Source of the DNA: Streptomyces sp. CMB-StM0423
GTDB taxonomy: Bacteria > Actinomycetota > Actinomycetes > Streptomycetales > Streptomycetaceae
Direction: 5' to 3'
Assembly: GCF_002847285.1 (NCBI RefSeq)
Contig: NZ_CP025407.1
Span: forward strand, 3,484,501 to 3,548,500
DNA: 64,000 nt
Part shown: positions 52,407 to 61,410 of the stretch, piece after piece
Layout: each line of letters starts with the position of its first letter
Position numbering within the stretch: position 1 is the first letter of the stretch
Program-made: the position numbers and the translations under genes
The notes under the pieces: generated by a model
What the model saw: the letters and a program-made list of their open reading frames with translations, nothing else
What the model was told of the DNA's origin: nothing
The model's database searches: none

Positions 52407-54035
52407 TCACGAGACCCTCCGGCGGGTGGCGGGGGTACGCGAACCGGCGCTCCCGGCCAGGCCGGTGGCGTCGGAGCCGGCTGAACCGCCGGAGCCGGGT
52501 GGCGCGGCTCCGGCGGAGCCGGGAGGGCCGTCCGAGGCGGGCAGGCGAGGCCCGCCGGAACTGGCCGCCCCGGTCGTCGCACCCCCGCCCGGGCCACCGG
52601 CCACGGGCCGAGTGCCGGGCTCCGGCCCGGTGTCACCCGGCCCGGCGTGGTCGGCCGGCCCCGCGGTCGTGTTCGCGTCCCGGCGTCCGGCCGCCGCGGC
52701 CCCGCTCCCTGCCGGAGGCAGCGCGTGGCCGTGGCGGAAGACGTTCTCCGGGTCGTACGTCCTCTTCACCGCCCGCAGCCGCGCGTACGTCTCCGCGTCG
52801 TACGCCTCCGCCGCCAGCTCCTCCGTACCCGGGCCCGCGAGGAAGTTGACGTACCGGCCGCCCGTCGACCACTCCCCCAGCGCCGCCCGTACCGCGCTGT
52901 CCGTGCCCGGGGCCGTGAGGGTCGTCAGCGTGAACGCCCCCGCGCGGCTGCCCACCGCGCTCGGTACCGCCGGGGGCCGGCCCGCCGCGCCGCCGAGGTG
53001 GCGCAGCTCCACCGCCCAGTCCGCGCACTCGGCCTCCGGGCCCGCCGCGGCCAGCAGCGCGGCCTCCGCGGCGGCGTCGAACTCCCGCAGCAGGATGCCG
53101 CGTTCGTGGTACGGCATCGGGTCCACCGGGTCCTCGTGGATCTCCGCGACCGTGCGGTACGGGCGCATCCGTACCGTGTCCGCGACCGGCAGCGCCGCCG
53201 CCCGCAGCGGACGTACCAGACCCTCCCCGAGCGACTTCAGCGACTCCGGCCCCGACTCCGACTCCGACTCCGACGGCGAAGCCCCGGCCACCGCCACCCG
53301 CACGTGCACCGTCAGCCCCGCCCCCGGTACCCGCAGCAGCGCCACCGACGTCGTCAGCTCCTCCGGCGCCGCCGCCGTCACCCGCCGCCACGCCCCCAGC
53401 ACCGCCGCCGCATCCGCGCCCGCGAACCGCAGCCCGCCCCCGTACAGCCGCGCCACCCGCGGCAGCCGGAACGTCAGCGCCGTCACCACCCCGAACCCGC
53501 CCTTCCCGCCCCCGCGCAGCGCCCAGAACAGCTCCGGCTCCCGCTCCGCGGTGACCTCCCGCAGCCGCCCGTCCGCCGTGACCAGCTCCACGGCGGTCAC
53601 CTGGTCCGCCGCGTAGCCGTACGTGCGGGCCAGCGGGCCGAGGCCGCCGCCCAGCGTGTAGCCGACGACGCCGACCAGCGGCGACGAGCCGCACAGCGGG
53701 GCGAGGCCGTGCGGCGCGGCGGCGTCGACGACCTCCTGCCAGCGGGTGCCGGCGGCGACCCGCGCGGTACGGGCCGCGGGGTCGACCCGCACGCCCCGCA
53801 GCCGCCGTACCGACAGCAGCAGGGTGTCCGCGCCGACCGCCCCCGCGGGGCCGTGTCCTGTCGACTGCACGGCCACCGGCATCCCGCGCTCCGCGGCGTA
53901 CCGCACGGCGGCCCGCACCTCCGCCACCGACCGCACCGCGGCGACCGCCGCGGGCCGGTGGGACACGATCCGGTTGAAGCCGGACAACTCCGTCTCGTAG
54001 CCGGATTCACCCGGCCTGAACTGCATGAACTCCAT
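52407..54035 (-). CDS. FAD-binding oxidoreductase (berberine-bridge-enzyme type) with long C-terminal tail
   Basis: 542 residues. The PCMH-type FAD domain has VRAAVRYAAERGMPVAVQSTGHGPAGAVG, where the histidine is the expected covalent flavin attachment site, and PLVGVVGYTLGGGLGPLARTYGYAADQV. The BBE motif RTYDPENVFRHGHALPP ends the enzyme at about residue 440. The remaining 100 residues are Gly/Ala/Pro/Ser-rich and probably disordered, which is unusual. A (Ser-Glu)n stretch (SESESESG) lies in the middle. It oxidises a small molecule, unknown. It is divergent from a LuxR-type regulator. Confidence 0.85.
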   Translation of the reverse strand: MEFMQFRPGESGYETELSGFNRIVSHRPAAVAAVRSVAEVRAAVRYAAERGMPVAVQSTGHGPAGAVGADTLLLSVRRLRGVRVDPAARTARVAAGTRWQEVVDAAAPHGLAPLCGSSPLVGVVGYTLGGGLGPLARTYGYAADQVTAVELVTADGRLREVTAEREPELFWALRGGGKGGFGVVTALTFRLPRVARLYGGGLRFAGADAAAVLGAWRRVTAAAPEELTTSVALLRVPGAGLTVHVRVAVAGASPSESESESGPESLKSLGEGLVRPLRAAALPVADTVRMRPYRTVAEIHEDPVDPMPYHERGILLREFDAAAEAALLAAAGPEAECADWAVELRHLGGAAGRPPAVPSAVGSRAGAFTLTTLTAPGTDSAVRAALGEWSTGGRYVNFLAGPGTEELAAEAYDAETYARLRAVKRTYDPENVFRHGHALPPAGSGAAAAGRRDANTTAGPADHAGPGDTGPEPGTRPVAGGPGGGATTGAASSGGPRLPASDGPPGSAGAAPPGSGGSAGSDATGLAGSAGSRTPATRRRVS

Positions 54036-54135
54036 GCCCGCGAGCCTCCGTCCGGCATCCGTGCCAACCCATCCCCCGATTGAGGGGAATCCCGGACGCG
54101 CCCCCGGCCGTTGTCCGTGGCGGAGGTGGCCGACC

Positions 54136-55389
54136 GTGCCGACACCCGCTGTCCTCACCCCGGCCGCGCGCGGCGCGGTGCGCGGCGAGCTGCTCGCGCG
54201 CGCCGACCGCGCGCCCGACGCGCTCGCGCTCTTCGCCGAGGTGTCGGCGCAGTTGCGGCGGCTGCTGCCGTACGACGCCGCCGTCTGGCGCACCACCGAC
54301 CCGGCGACCGGGCTGATGACCGCGCCCGTACGCACCGAGAACACCGACAAGCGCGGCTGCTGGGACTACTGGGAGTGCGAGCTGTTCGACGAGCGCGTCA
54401 ACCGCTTCGCGGACCTCGCGCGGGCCCGGGTGCCGGTCGCGGCGCTGCGCGCGTCGACGGGCGGGGAGCCGGAGCGGGCGGCGATCTACCGGCAGTTCCT
54501 GCGGCCGCGCGGGCTGCACGACGAGCTGCGGGCGGTACTGCGGGTGGGCGGCAGGCCGCAGGGGCACCTCAGCCTGTTCCGGTCGCGCGGGCGGGCGCCG
54601 TTCAGCGCGGCGGAGGAGCGGGTGGTCGCGGGGCTGACGACGCCGCTGGCGCGGCGGCTGCGCTCGTACGCGGAGCCGGCGGCCGGCCGGGCGGATCAAG
54701 GGGCGGAGGAGTCCGTACGGAACGGGGAGTTCCGCGGCGGCCGTGTCGGCCGAGACGAACCCGGCCTGCTGCTCTTCGACGCCGGCGCCCGGCTCGTCTC
54801 GGCCAACACCGCCGCCCGCCGCCACCTGGCCGCGCTCCCGCCCGGGCCGACGCGGGAGACGGCGCTGGGGCTCGCGGTGCCGGCGTGGCTGCACGGGGTG
54901 GTCCTCCAGGCCCGCGCGGCGACGGCGGCGGAGTCGGCGACGGCAGACTCGGCGGCCGGGACTCCCGCGCCGGCGGACACCGCCGACCGGCCCCCGGCGG
55001 CGACGGCCGCCGCCCCCCGCGTCCGTCTCCGTACCGCTGCCGGACGGTGGCTGACCTGCCACGCCTCCTGCCTCCACGGCGCCGACGGCACCCCCCAGTC
55101 CACCGCCGTCGTCATCGAGCCCGCGGCCGCCGCCGAGATCGCCCCGCTCCTCGCCGACGCGTACGAACTGACCGCCCGCGAGCTGGAGATCACCCAGCTC
55201 CTCGCCCGCGGCCTGGCCACCGAGGGCATCGCCGCCGAGCTGTTCCTCTCCCCGCACACCGTGCGCGACCACATCAAGGCCGTCTTCGACAAGACCGGCG
55301 TCTCCACCCGCGGCGCGCTCGTCGGCAAGCTCTTCCTGGAGCACTACGAGCCGGTCGCCGCGGCCGGAACGCTGCGCACCCGGCCGTGA
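54136..55389 (+). CDS. LuxR-family transcriptional regulator
   Basis: 417 residues. The C-terminal LuxR helix-turn-helix is complete (LTARELEITQLLARGLATEGIAAELFLSPHTVRDHIKAVFDKTGVSTRGALVGKLF, about 345-400). The N-terminal half resembles a GAF-like sensor (about 15-200), and a PAS-like middle follows (LLLFDAGARLVSANTAARRHL). No phosphorylation receiver is present. GTG at 54136 follows GGAGG; earlier in-frame starts lie in the divergent oxidoreductase promoter. It may regulate the divergent FAD enzyme. Confidence 0.87.
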   Translation: MPTPAVLTPAARGAVRGELLARADRAPDALALFAEVSAQLRRLLPYDAAVWRTTDPATGLMTAPVRTENTDKRGCWDYWECELFDERVNRFADLARARVPVAALRASTGGEPERAAIYRQFLRPRGLHDELRAVLRVGGRPQGHLSLFRSRGRAPFSAAEERVVAGLTTPLARRLRSYAEPAAGRADQGAEESVRNGEFRGGRVGRDEPGLLLFDAGARLVSANTAARRHLAALPPGPTRETALGLAVPAWLHGVVLQARAATAAESATADSAAGTPAPADTADRPPAATAAAPRVRLRTAAGRWLTCHASCLHGADGTPQSTAVVIEPAAAAEIAPLLADAYELTARELEITQLLARGLATEGIAAELFLSPHTVRDHIKAVFDKTGVSTRGALVGKLFLEHYEPVAAAGTLRTRP

Positions 55390-55411
55390 CCTCCGCGGAG
55401 CAGGACGTACG

Positions 55412-55945
55412 GTGCAGATCGTGGACGTAGACCGAGAGGGCCGGGTGCCGGGCCCGGCGGGGCCGCGGCTGCGGCCGCCGCACCACCGGGTGGACCGCCG
55501 GGCCGTCGCCTGGTGGCGTACGCGACTGCTGCTGGCGGCGGCCGTGCCGGTCGCGGTGCCGGGGGTGCTGGGCGTGCTGATCGGTCCGGCCAGGTTCTGG
55601 CTGCTGGCGGTGGCCGCGGGAACCGCGGCGGCGGGGCTGGCGGTGGGGTTGGGACTGCCGCGGTGGTACTACCGCGTGCACCGGTGGGAGGTCACGGACG
55701 ACGCGGTGTACGTCCGTACCGGCTACTTCTGGGTCGACTCCCGGATCGCGCCGATGTCGCGGATCCAGACGGTGGACACCGAACGGGGGCCGCTGCAGCG
55801 GGTGTTCGGTCTTGCGGCGGTGACGGTGACGACCGCGTCGGCGCAGGGCGCGCTGCGGATCGAGGCGCTGGACCACGAGGAGGCGGCGGAGCTGGCGGAG
55901 CAGTTGGCGCTGGCGACGCAGAAGACCCCGGGGGACGCGACGTGA
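55412..55945 (+). CDS. PH-domain (bPH2, DUF304) membrane protein, YdbS-like
   Basis: 177 residues: two hydrophobic segments (about 38-58 and 63-80) and a bacterial PH domain (RWEVTDDAVYVRTGYFWVDSRIAPMSRIQTVDTERGPLQRVFGLAAVTVTTASAQGALRIEAL). In Bacillus the YdbS/YdbT pair is a two-protein membrane complex linked to resistance to toxic peptides. Its last four bases overlap the start of the larger PH protein (GTGA, 55942-55945). The start GTG at 55412 is not backed by a strong ribosome site. Confidence 0.88.
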   Translation: MQIVDVDREGRVPGPAGPRLRPPHHRVDRRAVAWWRTRLLLAAAVPVAVPGVLGVLIGPARFWLLAVAAGTAAAGLAVGLGLPRWYYRVHRWEVTDDAVYVRTGYFWVDSRIAPMSRIQTVDTERGPLQRVFGLAAVTVTTASAQGALRIEALDHEEAAELAEQLALATQKTPGDAT

Positions 55946-57636
55946 CGGACGCGGTGACGGGTACGGGGTCGGGCGGGCCCGCGGAGCGGACCGCGCCGCC
56001 CGCCGGCAGCCCCGACCCGGCGCCCGCAGCCCCGCGTACCCCCGCCCCCGCCTCTTCGACCGCCTCTGCCTCTGCCTCTGCCCAACCGGACCCCGCCCCC
56101 GACTGGCGCCGTCTCGACCCCCGTTCCCTCCTGGTCACCGCCCAGCTCCTCCTCGGCGCCGCCTTCGGCGCCGGTGTCCCCGTCGGTGCCGGGCTCGCCG
56201 CGCACCTCGGCTTCCGCGCCGCCGTAGCCTGGGTGCTGGCCGGGTCCGTGCTGCTCCTCGGCGGCGGGCTCGCCGTGGACGTGCTGCGGCTGCGCCACAC
56301 CCGCTACCGCGTCGGCGCCGAGCGCGTCGAGCTGCGTACCGGCGTGCTGTTCAAGAACCGGCGCTCCCTGCCCCGCGACCGGATCCGCACCGTCGACCTC
56401 ACCGCGCACCCCCTCCTCCGCCTCCTCGGGCTGGTCAAGGTCCGTATCGGCACCGGCGACCAGAGCGCCGCGGGCGAGTCCGCGCTGCAACTGACGCCGG
56501 TGCGGCGCGCGGAGGGCGAGTCGTTGCGCCGCGCGCTCCTGCGCCGGGACACGACGGCCGCGGCGGACGGCGACAACCCCCGGCTCGCCGCCCTCTCCCC
56601 CGGCTGGATCCGCTACGCGCCCCTCTCCTTCCTCACCCCCCTCCTCGCGCTCACCGGCTGGGGCGCGGTGATGCAGGTCAGCCAGTGGTTCGGCGCGGAG
56701 GAGACGGTGGTCGACTGGGTACGGGACACCTTCAGCCCGCTGCCCGCGCTGTGGACGGTGCTGGCGCTGGGGTCGATCGCGCTGGTGACCGGGTTCGTGG
56801 GGTCGCTCGGGCTGTGGACCGAGATGTGGTGGAGCTACCGGCTGGAGCGCGAGCCTGACGGCACCCTGCGCGTCCGCCGCGGGCTGCTGACCACCCGGTC
56901 GATATCGCTGGAGGAGGCGCGGCTGCGCGGCGTCGACGTGGTCGAGCCGCTGGGGGTGCGGCTGTCCGGCGCGGCCCGGGTGGAGGCGATCGCAACGGGG
57001 CTGTCCCGCAAGGACGGTGAGGACGACGACCTGAGCGCCCTGCTGCCCGCCGCCCCGCGCGCCGTCGTCGACGACGTGACGGCCCGGGTGCTCCGCGCGC
57101 CCGTCGCGCTGACCCGGCAGGAGCTGGCGCCGCACCCGCGGGCCGCGCTGGCGCGGCGGCTGCGGTGGTCGCTGGGCGCGGCGCTGCTGCCGGTGGCGGT
57201 GCTGGTGGCCCTGGGGGCGGCGCTGTCGGTACGGGGGCTGGTGTACGCGGGGGCGGTGGCGGCGGCGGTGCTGCTGCCGGCGGCGGCACTGCTGGCGCGG
57301 GACGCGTACCGGAGCCTGGGGCACGGGCTCACGGGGCCGTACCTGGTCGTGCGCAGCGGCACCCTGCGGCGCTCGACGGTGGCGCTGCGGCGGGACGGGG
57401 TGGTCGGCTGGACGGTGCGGCAGTCGCTGTTCCAGCGGCGGGCGGGGCTGGTGACGCTGCGGGCGACGACGGCGGCGGGGGCCCAGGCGTACGCGGCGTA
57501 CGACGTGGGGGAGGCGCAGGGGCTGCGGTTCGCGGCGGAGGCGGTGCCGGAGCTGCTGACGCCGTTCCTGGTCACGGAGGTCGAGGCGGACGGCCGGGCG
57601 CCCGCTCCCGTACCCGCGGAGGGAGATGCGCGGTGA
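55942..57636 (+). CDS. PH-domain (bPH2, DUF304) membrane protein, YdbT-like
   Basis: 564 residues. After a 50-residue Pro/Ala/Ser-rich N-terminal region come paired membrane segments and three bPH2 domains (RYRVGAERVELRTGVLFKNRRSLPRDRIRTVDL; LRVRRGLLTTRSISLEEARLRGVDVVEP; LVVRSGTLRRSTVALRRDGVVGWTVRQSLFQR). It forms a membrane complex with the smaller partner encoded just upstream and coupled to it. Its molecular activity is unknown. Confidence 0.9.
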   Translation: MTDAVTGTGSGGPAERTAPPAGSPDPAPAAPRTPAPASSTASASASAQPDPAPDWRRLDPRSLLVTAQLLLGAAFGAGVPVGAGLAAHLGFRAAVAWVLAGSVLLLGGGLAVDVLRLRHTRYRVGAERVELRTGVLFKNRRSLPRDRIRTVDLTAHPLLRLLGLVKVRIGTGDQSAAGESALQLTPVRRAEGESLRRALLRRDTTAAADGDNPRLAALSPGWIRYAPLSFLTPLLALTGWGAVMQVSQWFGAEETVVDWVRDTFSPLPALWTVLALGSIALVTGFVGSLGLWTEMWWSYRLEREPDGTLRVRRGLLTTRSISLEEARLRGVDVVEPLGVRLSGAARVEAIATGLSRKDGEDDDLSALLPAAPRAVVDDVTARVLRAPVALTRQELAPHPRAALARRLRWSLGAALLPVAVLVALGAALSVRGLVYAGAVAAAVLLPAAALLARDAYRSLGHGLTGPYLVVRSGTLRRSTVALRRDGVVGWTVRQSLFQRRAGLVTLRATTAAGAQAYAAYDVGEAQGLRFAAEAVPELLTPFLVTEVEADGRAPAPVPAEGDAR

Positions 57637-57690
57637 GCGGTCTTGTCCAGACCAGTGGAGTCGCGTGGGTACTTGAGGGGCCATACCCTC

Positions 57691-57718
57691 TTGACCGTAA
57701 CCCGACAGCCGCTAAGGT
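57691..57718 (+). promoter_or_regulatory. Promoter of the LPMO gene
   Basis: -35 TTGACC (57691-57696) and -10 TAAGGT (57713-57718) with a 16-base spacer. The -10 box overlaps the DasR-like operator, so repression by occlusion is likely. The leader is about 120 bases. Confidence 0.5.
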
Positions 57719-57728
57719 CTAGACCAAC
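57713..57728. promoter_or_regulatory. DasR-like dre site of the LPMO gene
   Basis: TAAGGTCTAGACCAAC contains the full dre core GGTCTAGACCA. Streptomyces chitinase and chitin-binding-protein promoters carry the same motif over the -10 region, as here. Confidence 0.75.
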
Positions 57729-57845
57729 ACCCGGTCGCCGCACCGCAGTCGACGGCGCGCACAGGCAGCGCAGCGGACGGCGAACCGCTGGACCATCCGT
57801 GGCCACATGCGCGTCCTCCCATGTCACGCGACCTCAGGAGTTGAC

Positions 57846-58544
57846 ATGCACACGAAACGAAGACTGGCGGCAGTGGTCGGTGCGGCAGTCGCCCCCGTCC
57901 TGGCCGTGAGCCTCCCCGCCCCGTCCGCCAGCGCACACGGCTGGGTCACGTCCCCGTCGAGCCGGCAGGACCAGTGCGCGCAGGGGGTCGTGAGCTGCGG
58001 GCAGATCAAGTACGAGCCGCAGAGCGTCGAGGGACCGAAGGGCCTGACGAGCTGCAGCGGCGGCAACGGGCAGTTCGCCGAGCTGGACGACAACGGCAAG
58101 GGCTGGCGCGTCAACGGGGTCGGCAGCTCGACCACGTTCAGTTGGCACATCACCGCCCGCCACCGCACCAGCACGTGGCAGTACTTCATCGGCGGCACGA
58201 AGATCGCCGAGTTCAACGACGGCGGTGCCCAGCCCGCCGCCGACGTGTACCACAACGTGAACTTCGGCACCTTCAGCGGCAAGCAGAAGGTCCTCGCCGT
58301 CTGGAACGTCTACGACACGCCCATGGCCTTCTACTCCTGCATCGACGTCAACATCGGCGGCGGCAGCGACCCGGGCCCCGGCCCCGGCCAGTGCGCCGCG
58401 ACGCCCTGGAACGCGAGTTCCGTGTACAACGGCGGCAACACGGTCACCCACAACGGCCGTACCTGGCGCGCCAAGTGGTGGACCCAGGGCGAGACGCCCG
58501 GCGGCGGCAGCGGCGTGTGGGAGGACCTCGGCCCCTGCACGTAA
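57846..58544 (+). CDS. AA10 lytic polysaccharide monooxygenase with CBM5/12
   Basis: 232 residues. The signal peptide ends ASA and the mature chain begins with His 31 (HGWVTSPSSR), the copper histidine-brace residue; the second is His 105 in TARHRTSTWQYFI, and Phe 161 in MAFYSC is the usual axial residue. The LPMO domain ends near 170, then a Gly/Ser/Pro linker leads to a CBM5/12 module (CAATPWNASSVYNGGNTVTHNGRTWRAKWWTQG), which binds chitin or cellulose. It oxidatively cleaves crystalline polysaccharide outside the cell. CBM type and DasR site point to chitin. AGGAG precedes the ATG. Confidence 0.93.
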   Translation: MHTKRRLAAVVGAAVAPVLAVSLPAPSASAHGWVTSPSSRQDQCAQGVVSCGQIKYEPQSVEGPKGLTSCSGGNGQFAELDDNGKGWRVNGVGSSTTFSWHITARHRTSTWQYFIGGTKIAEFNDGGAQPAADVYHNVNFGTFSGKQKVLAVWNVYDTPMAFYSCIDVNIGGGSDPGPGPGQCAATPWNASSVYNGGNTVTHNGRTWRAKWWTQGETPGGGSGVWEDLGPCT

Positions 58545-58569
58545 CCGCGCCGACGCACCCCTGCGGACC

Positions 58570-58609
58570 GCGCCCCGCCACCGCGAACGGCCCCCCGGTG
58601 GCGGGGCGC
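58570..58609 (+). terminator. Terminator of the LPMO gene
   Basis: Thirteen-base perfect arms GCGCCCCGCCACC (58570-58582) and GGTGGCGGGGCGC (58597-58609) lie 25 bases past the stop and face the convergent epimerase gene. Confidence 0.75.
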
Positions 58610-58752
58610 ACCGCCGCGCGGCGCGTGACGCGTACCCCCGGGGCGGACCGAGGCGTGGCTGCCGGCCCCGGGGGCGGCTGTGAGGAACGCGCACGGCCGT
58701 ACGCGAACGGCCCCTCGCCGCGGGGAGCAGCCCCGCGGCAGACCGGCCCCCT

Positions 58753-59829
58753 TCACCCCAGGTCGTGCCCCAGTCCCGGCGCCGTCGGCACCCGTACCCG
58801 GCCCCTGTCCGCCGCCGCGAAGAACGTCGGCGCCAGCGGCTCCTCGCGCACCATCAGCGGCCCCACCAGGTCCGCCGCCACCGTCGCGTGCGGCAGCGCC
58901 GCCGCCAGGTGGACCGCCGCGAGCGTCGCCACCCCCAGCTCCGGCATCGAACCGATCTTCACCGCGAGCCCCGCCGCCTCCGCCACCGCCGCTATCTGCC
59001 GCGCCCGGTGCAGCCCCCCGACCTTGAGTATCTTGATGTTCAGCACGTCGGCGGCGCCGCGGCGGACGACTTCCAGCGCGTCGTGCAGCGAGTGCACGCT
59101 CTCGTCCACCATCACCCGCACCCCCACCTTGCTGCGCAGCGCGGCGAGCCCGTCCAGGTCCCAGCGCGGCAGCGGCTGTTCGACGAGGTCGAGACCCGCC
59201 TCCGCCATCCGGGCCAGGGCGCGGGCGGCGACGGTGGGGCCGTAGCCCTCGTTGGCGTCCAGGGAGAGTTCGGTGCCGGCCGGGAGCACGGCGCGTACGG
59301 CGCGTACCAGTTCGATGTCGGCCGCCGGGTCCACGCCGCCCTTCACCTTGATGTGCGGGAAGCCCTTGGCCGCGTACGCCGCGGCCTCGGCGGTCATCTC
59401 GTCCAGGGTGCCGAGGCCGACGACCCAGGCGGTGGACACGTGTTCGCGGACCCGGCCGCCGAGCAGGAGGTGCACGGGCCAGTCGGCGGCCAGCCCGGCG
59501 AGGTCGTGCAGGGCGAGGTCGAGGGCGGCCTTGGCGAGGGGCTGGCCGCGGATGGCGGTGTCCATGGCGGTGTGCGCGCCGGCCACGTCGCGCGGGTCGC
59601 GGCCGAGGAGCGCGGGGCCGACGTGTTCGGTGACGGCGGCGCGGACGCCGGCGAGGGTGTCGCCGGTGTACGCGGTCATGGGGGCGGCCTCGCCGTAGCC
59701 GGTGAGGCCCTCGTCGGTGCCCACCTCGACGACGAGGCTGACCAGGTCGGAGCTGGTGCCGCTGCTGATGACGAAGGGGCGCACGTACGGTGCGCTGACC
59801 ACACGAGTGCGGACCGAGGCGATTCTCAA
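58753..59829 (-). CDS. Enolase-superfamily enzyme, dipeptide epimerase/muconate cycloisomerase subgroup
   Basis: 358 residues. Catalytic signature of the MLE subgroup: IKVKGG (Lys-x-Lys, about 161-166), three metal ligands in LSLDANEGY, LVEQPL and VMVDES, and the second lysine in NIKILKVGG (about 264-272). The N-terminal capping domain has SSGTSSDLVSLVVEVGTDEG. Activities in this subgroup include L-Ala-D/L-Glu epimerase and cycloisomerases; specificity cannot be set by eye. A role in cell-wall peptide recycling would suit the region's theme but is inference. Confidence 0.85.
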   Translation of the reverse strand: MRIASVRTRVVSAPYVRPFVISSGTSSDLVSLVVEVGTDEGLTGYGEAAPMTAYTGDTLAGVRAAVTEHVGPALLGRDPRDVAGAHTAMDTAIRGQPLAKAALDLALHDLAGLAADWPVHLLLGGRVREHVSTAWVVGLGTLDEMTAEAAAYAAKGFPHIKVKGGVDPAADIELVRAVRAVLPAGTELSLDANEGYGPTVAARALARMAEAGLDLVEQPLPRWDLDGLAALRSKVGVRVMVDESVHSLHDALEVVRRGAADVLNIKILKVGGLHRARQIAAVAEAAGLAVKIGSMPELGVATLAAVHLAAALPHATVAADLVGPLMVREEPLAPTFFAAADRGRVRVPTAPGLGHDLG

Positions 59830-59987
59830 GCGCGGCTCCTTATCCAGGTTCCGGCCTAGACCGTAATTCGCGGAAGCGTCCGTGGCAAGAAGTCCAGAGC
59901 GCCGGACTCGGCTCCCGGCCGCCGGGGGCGGCGCGCCGGCGCGCCGCCATCAGGCCCGTACGGCGGTACGCGGACGGGCCCCCGGCG

Positions 59988-61223
59988 TCAGAGCTTCACC
60001 CGGTACACGATCGGCGGCCGGCCCGTCTGCCCGTGCTGCCGGCTGCCGATCGGCACCGCCACCCCGGCCCGCTCCAGCCGCTTCAGCACCCGCCGTGCCG
60101 TGCGCTGTTGGACGTCCAGGTGCTCCGCCACCGCGTGCGCGGTCAGCCCCTCCCCCGCACCCGCGGCGACCAGCTCGCGCAGCTTGTCGAGCGTCTGCGG
60201 GTTGAGCCCCACGCGCCGCGCGAGCAGCGCGCTGTTCTCGGGCCCGGCCGGCGCGGCAGGCCCGCCGGAGTCCGCGTCGATCACCATGTCCACGTCGTCG
60301 CGCATGGACACGACCCCGGCCACGGACCCCACCGCGCCGGCCCTGTTGACCGCCCGCCGGGCCAGCGACTCGGCCTCCGCCGCGGTCCGGCCCAGACCGA
60401 AACCCACGTGCACGGAGGTGTGCCGGGAGGCGAGCGCGTCGAGCAGCGGGAGCCGGGTGTAGCGCTCGCTGGCCTTCTCCAGCGCGCCGCGCGTGGTCAC
60501 CACCAGCCGCCGCCCGTCCGGCAGATAGGCCAGGCTGCCGCCGAGCGCGGCGAGGTCGGCGGCCAGCTCGGAGTCGTCGGAGCCCGGCGGGATGTCGACG
60601 ATGCCCATCGCCACCTGCGTGTCGCCGCTCTGCGCGGCGGACGCGGCGAGCACCAGCGACTGCACGGTGGCGCGGATGGAGTGCCGGGAGGGCGCGAGGC
60701 GTACGGCGTGCATCTCGTTGTCGAGCGTGTGGAACGTGGAGCCGAGGCAGGTGAGCGCCACCCGGGTGCGCTTCTTGTCCCGCGCGCCGAGGTGGAAGGC
60801 GACGAGGTCGTCGCCGGTCAGCCCGGGGCGGTACGGGAGCACGTGCACGTGCTCGGTGGGCAGTTTGGCCTCGGTCATGGTCTCGACGACCTCCGCGCGC
60901 TGGAGCGTGTCGATGGAGATCCGGGACACGTCATGGCCGAGGCGCAGCAGTTCGACGAGCGCGCGCAGCAGCGTCGCGCCGCTGTACGGCACGTACATCG
61001 CCGGCCGGTCCAGCAGCCCGGCGTCCGCCGCGAGGGCGTGCGGCACCACGCCGGTGAACAGCAGCGCGTCGGCGCCGGAGGCCGCGGCCTCGCGGACGAC
61101 GTCGAGGGTCTCGTCCTCGTGCCGGTAGCGCAGGCCGAGCAGCCGGGTGGTGCCGGGGGCACCGACCGCCTGCACCTTCTGCACCAGGTCCTCGGGGCCG
61201 ATCACCCCGACGGTGAACGCCAT
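59988..61223 (-). CDS. HTH-type regulator-like protein with large N-terminal domain
   Basis: 411 residues. The C-terminus (about 345-411) is a winged helix: LNPQTLDKLRELVAAGAGEGLTAHAVAEHLDVQQRTARRVLKRLERAGVA, ending in a beta wing GRPPIVYRV. The first 340 residues contain AFTVGVIGPEDLVQKV, ASGADALLFTGVVPHAL and two alpha/beta parts, the second (about 245-325, LAYLPDGRRLVVTTRGALEKAS...LPLLDALASRHTSVHVGFGLGRTAAEAE) resembling a degenerate nucleotide-cyclase-type fold. Name and ligand are unknown. The start at 61223 follows AAGGAGACGGGG; 61241 and 61274 are rejected. It probably regulates the divergent aminotransferase operon. Confidence 0.78.
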   Translation of the reverse strand: MAFTVGVIGPEDLVQKVQAVGAPGTTRLLGLRYRHEDETLDVVREAAASGADALLFTGVVPHALAADAGLLDRPAMYVPYSGATLLRALVELLRLGHDVSRISIDTLQRAEVVETMTEAKLPTEHVHVLPYRPGLTGDDLVAFHLGARDKKRTRVALTCLGSTFHTLDNEMHAVRLAPSRHSIRATVQSLVLAASAAQSGDTQVAMGIVDIPPGSDDSELAADLAALGGSLAYLPDGRRLVVTTRGALEKASERYTRLPLLDALASRHTSVHVGFGLGRTAAEAESLARRAVNRAGAVGSVAGVVSMRDDVDMVIDADSGGPAAPAGPENSALLARRVGLNPQTLDKLRELVAAGAGEGLTAHAVAEHLDVQQRTARRVLKRLERAGVAVPIGSRQHGQTGRPPIVYRVKL

Positions 61224-61310
61224 CCGCCCCGTCTCCTTCATCCATACGACCTGTTCTGGCCGGGTCCCAAACATCGCGGGTAAGTGTAGGCATTACGGAC
61301 CGCAACGGTT

Positions 61311-61354
61311 CCCCGGGTACCGGGGTTGACGTGCCGCAAAGAGCGATTTACCTT
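61311..61354 (+). promoter_or_regulatory. Promoter and operator-like dyad of the aminotransferase operon
   Basis: -35 TTGACG (61326-61331), 17-base spacer and -10 TACCTT (61349-61354). A perfect dyad CCCCGG-GTA-CCGGGG (61311-61325) abuts the -35 box, a good place for the divergent HTH protein to bind. Confidence 0.6.
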
Positions 61355-61410
61355 TCGGTCCAGGCCATAAACGCGTGCATCACCCGTTGCGTCGAGAGGA
61401 TCACGCCGCC

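Noticed and set aside
59849..59862. GGCCTAGACCG upstream of the enolase-superfamily gene as a DasR site
   Set aside because: Two of eleven core positions differ and the flanks do not match; too weak to list.
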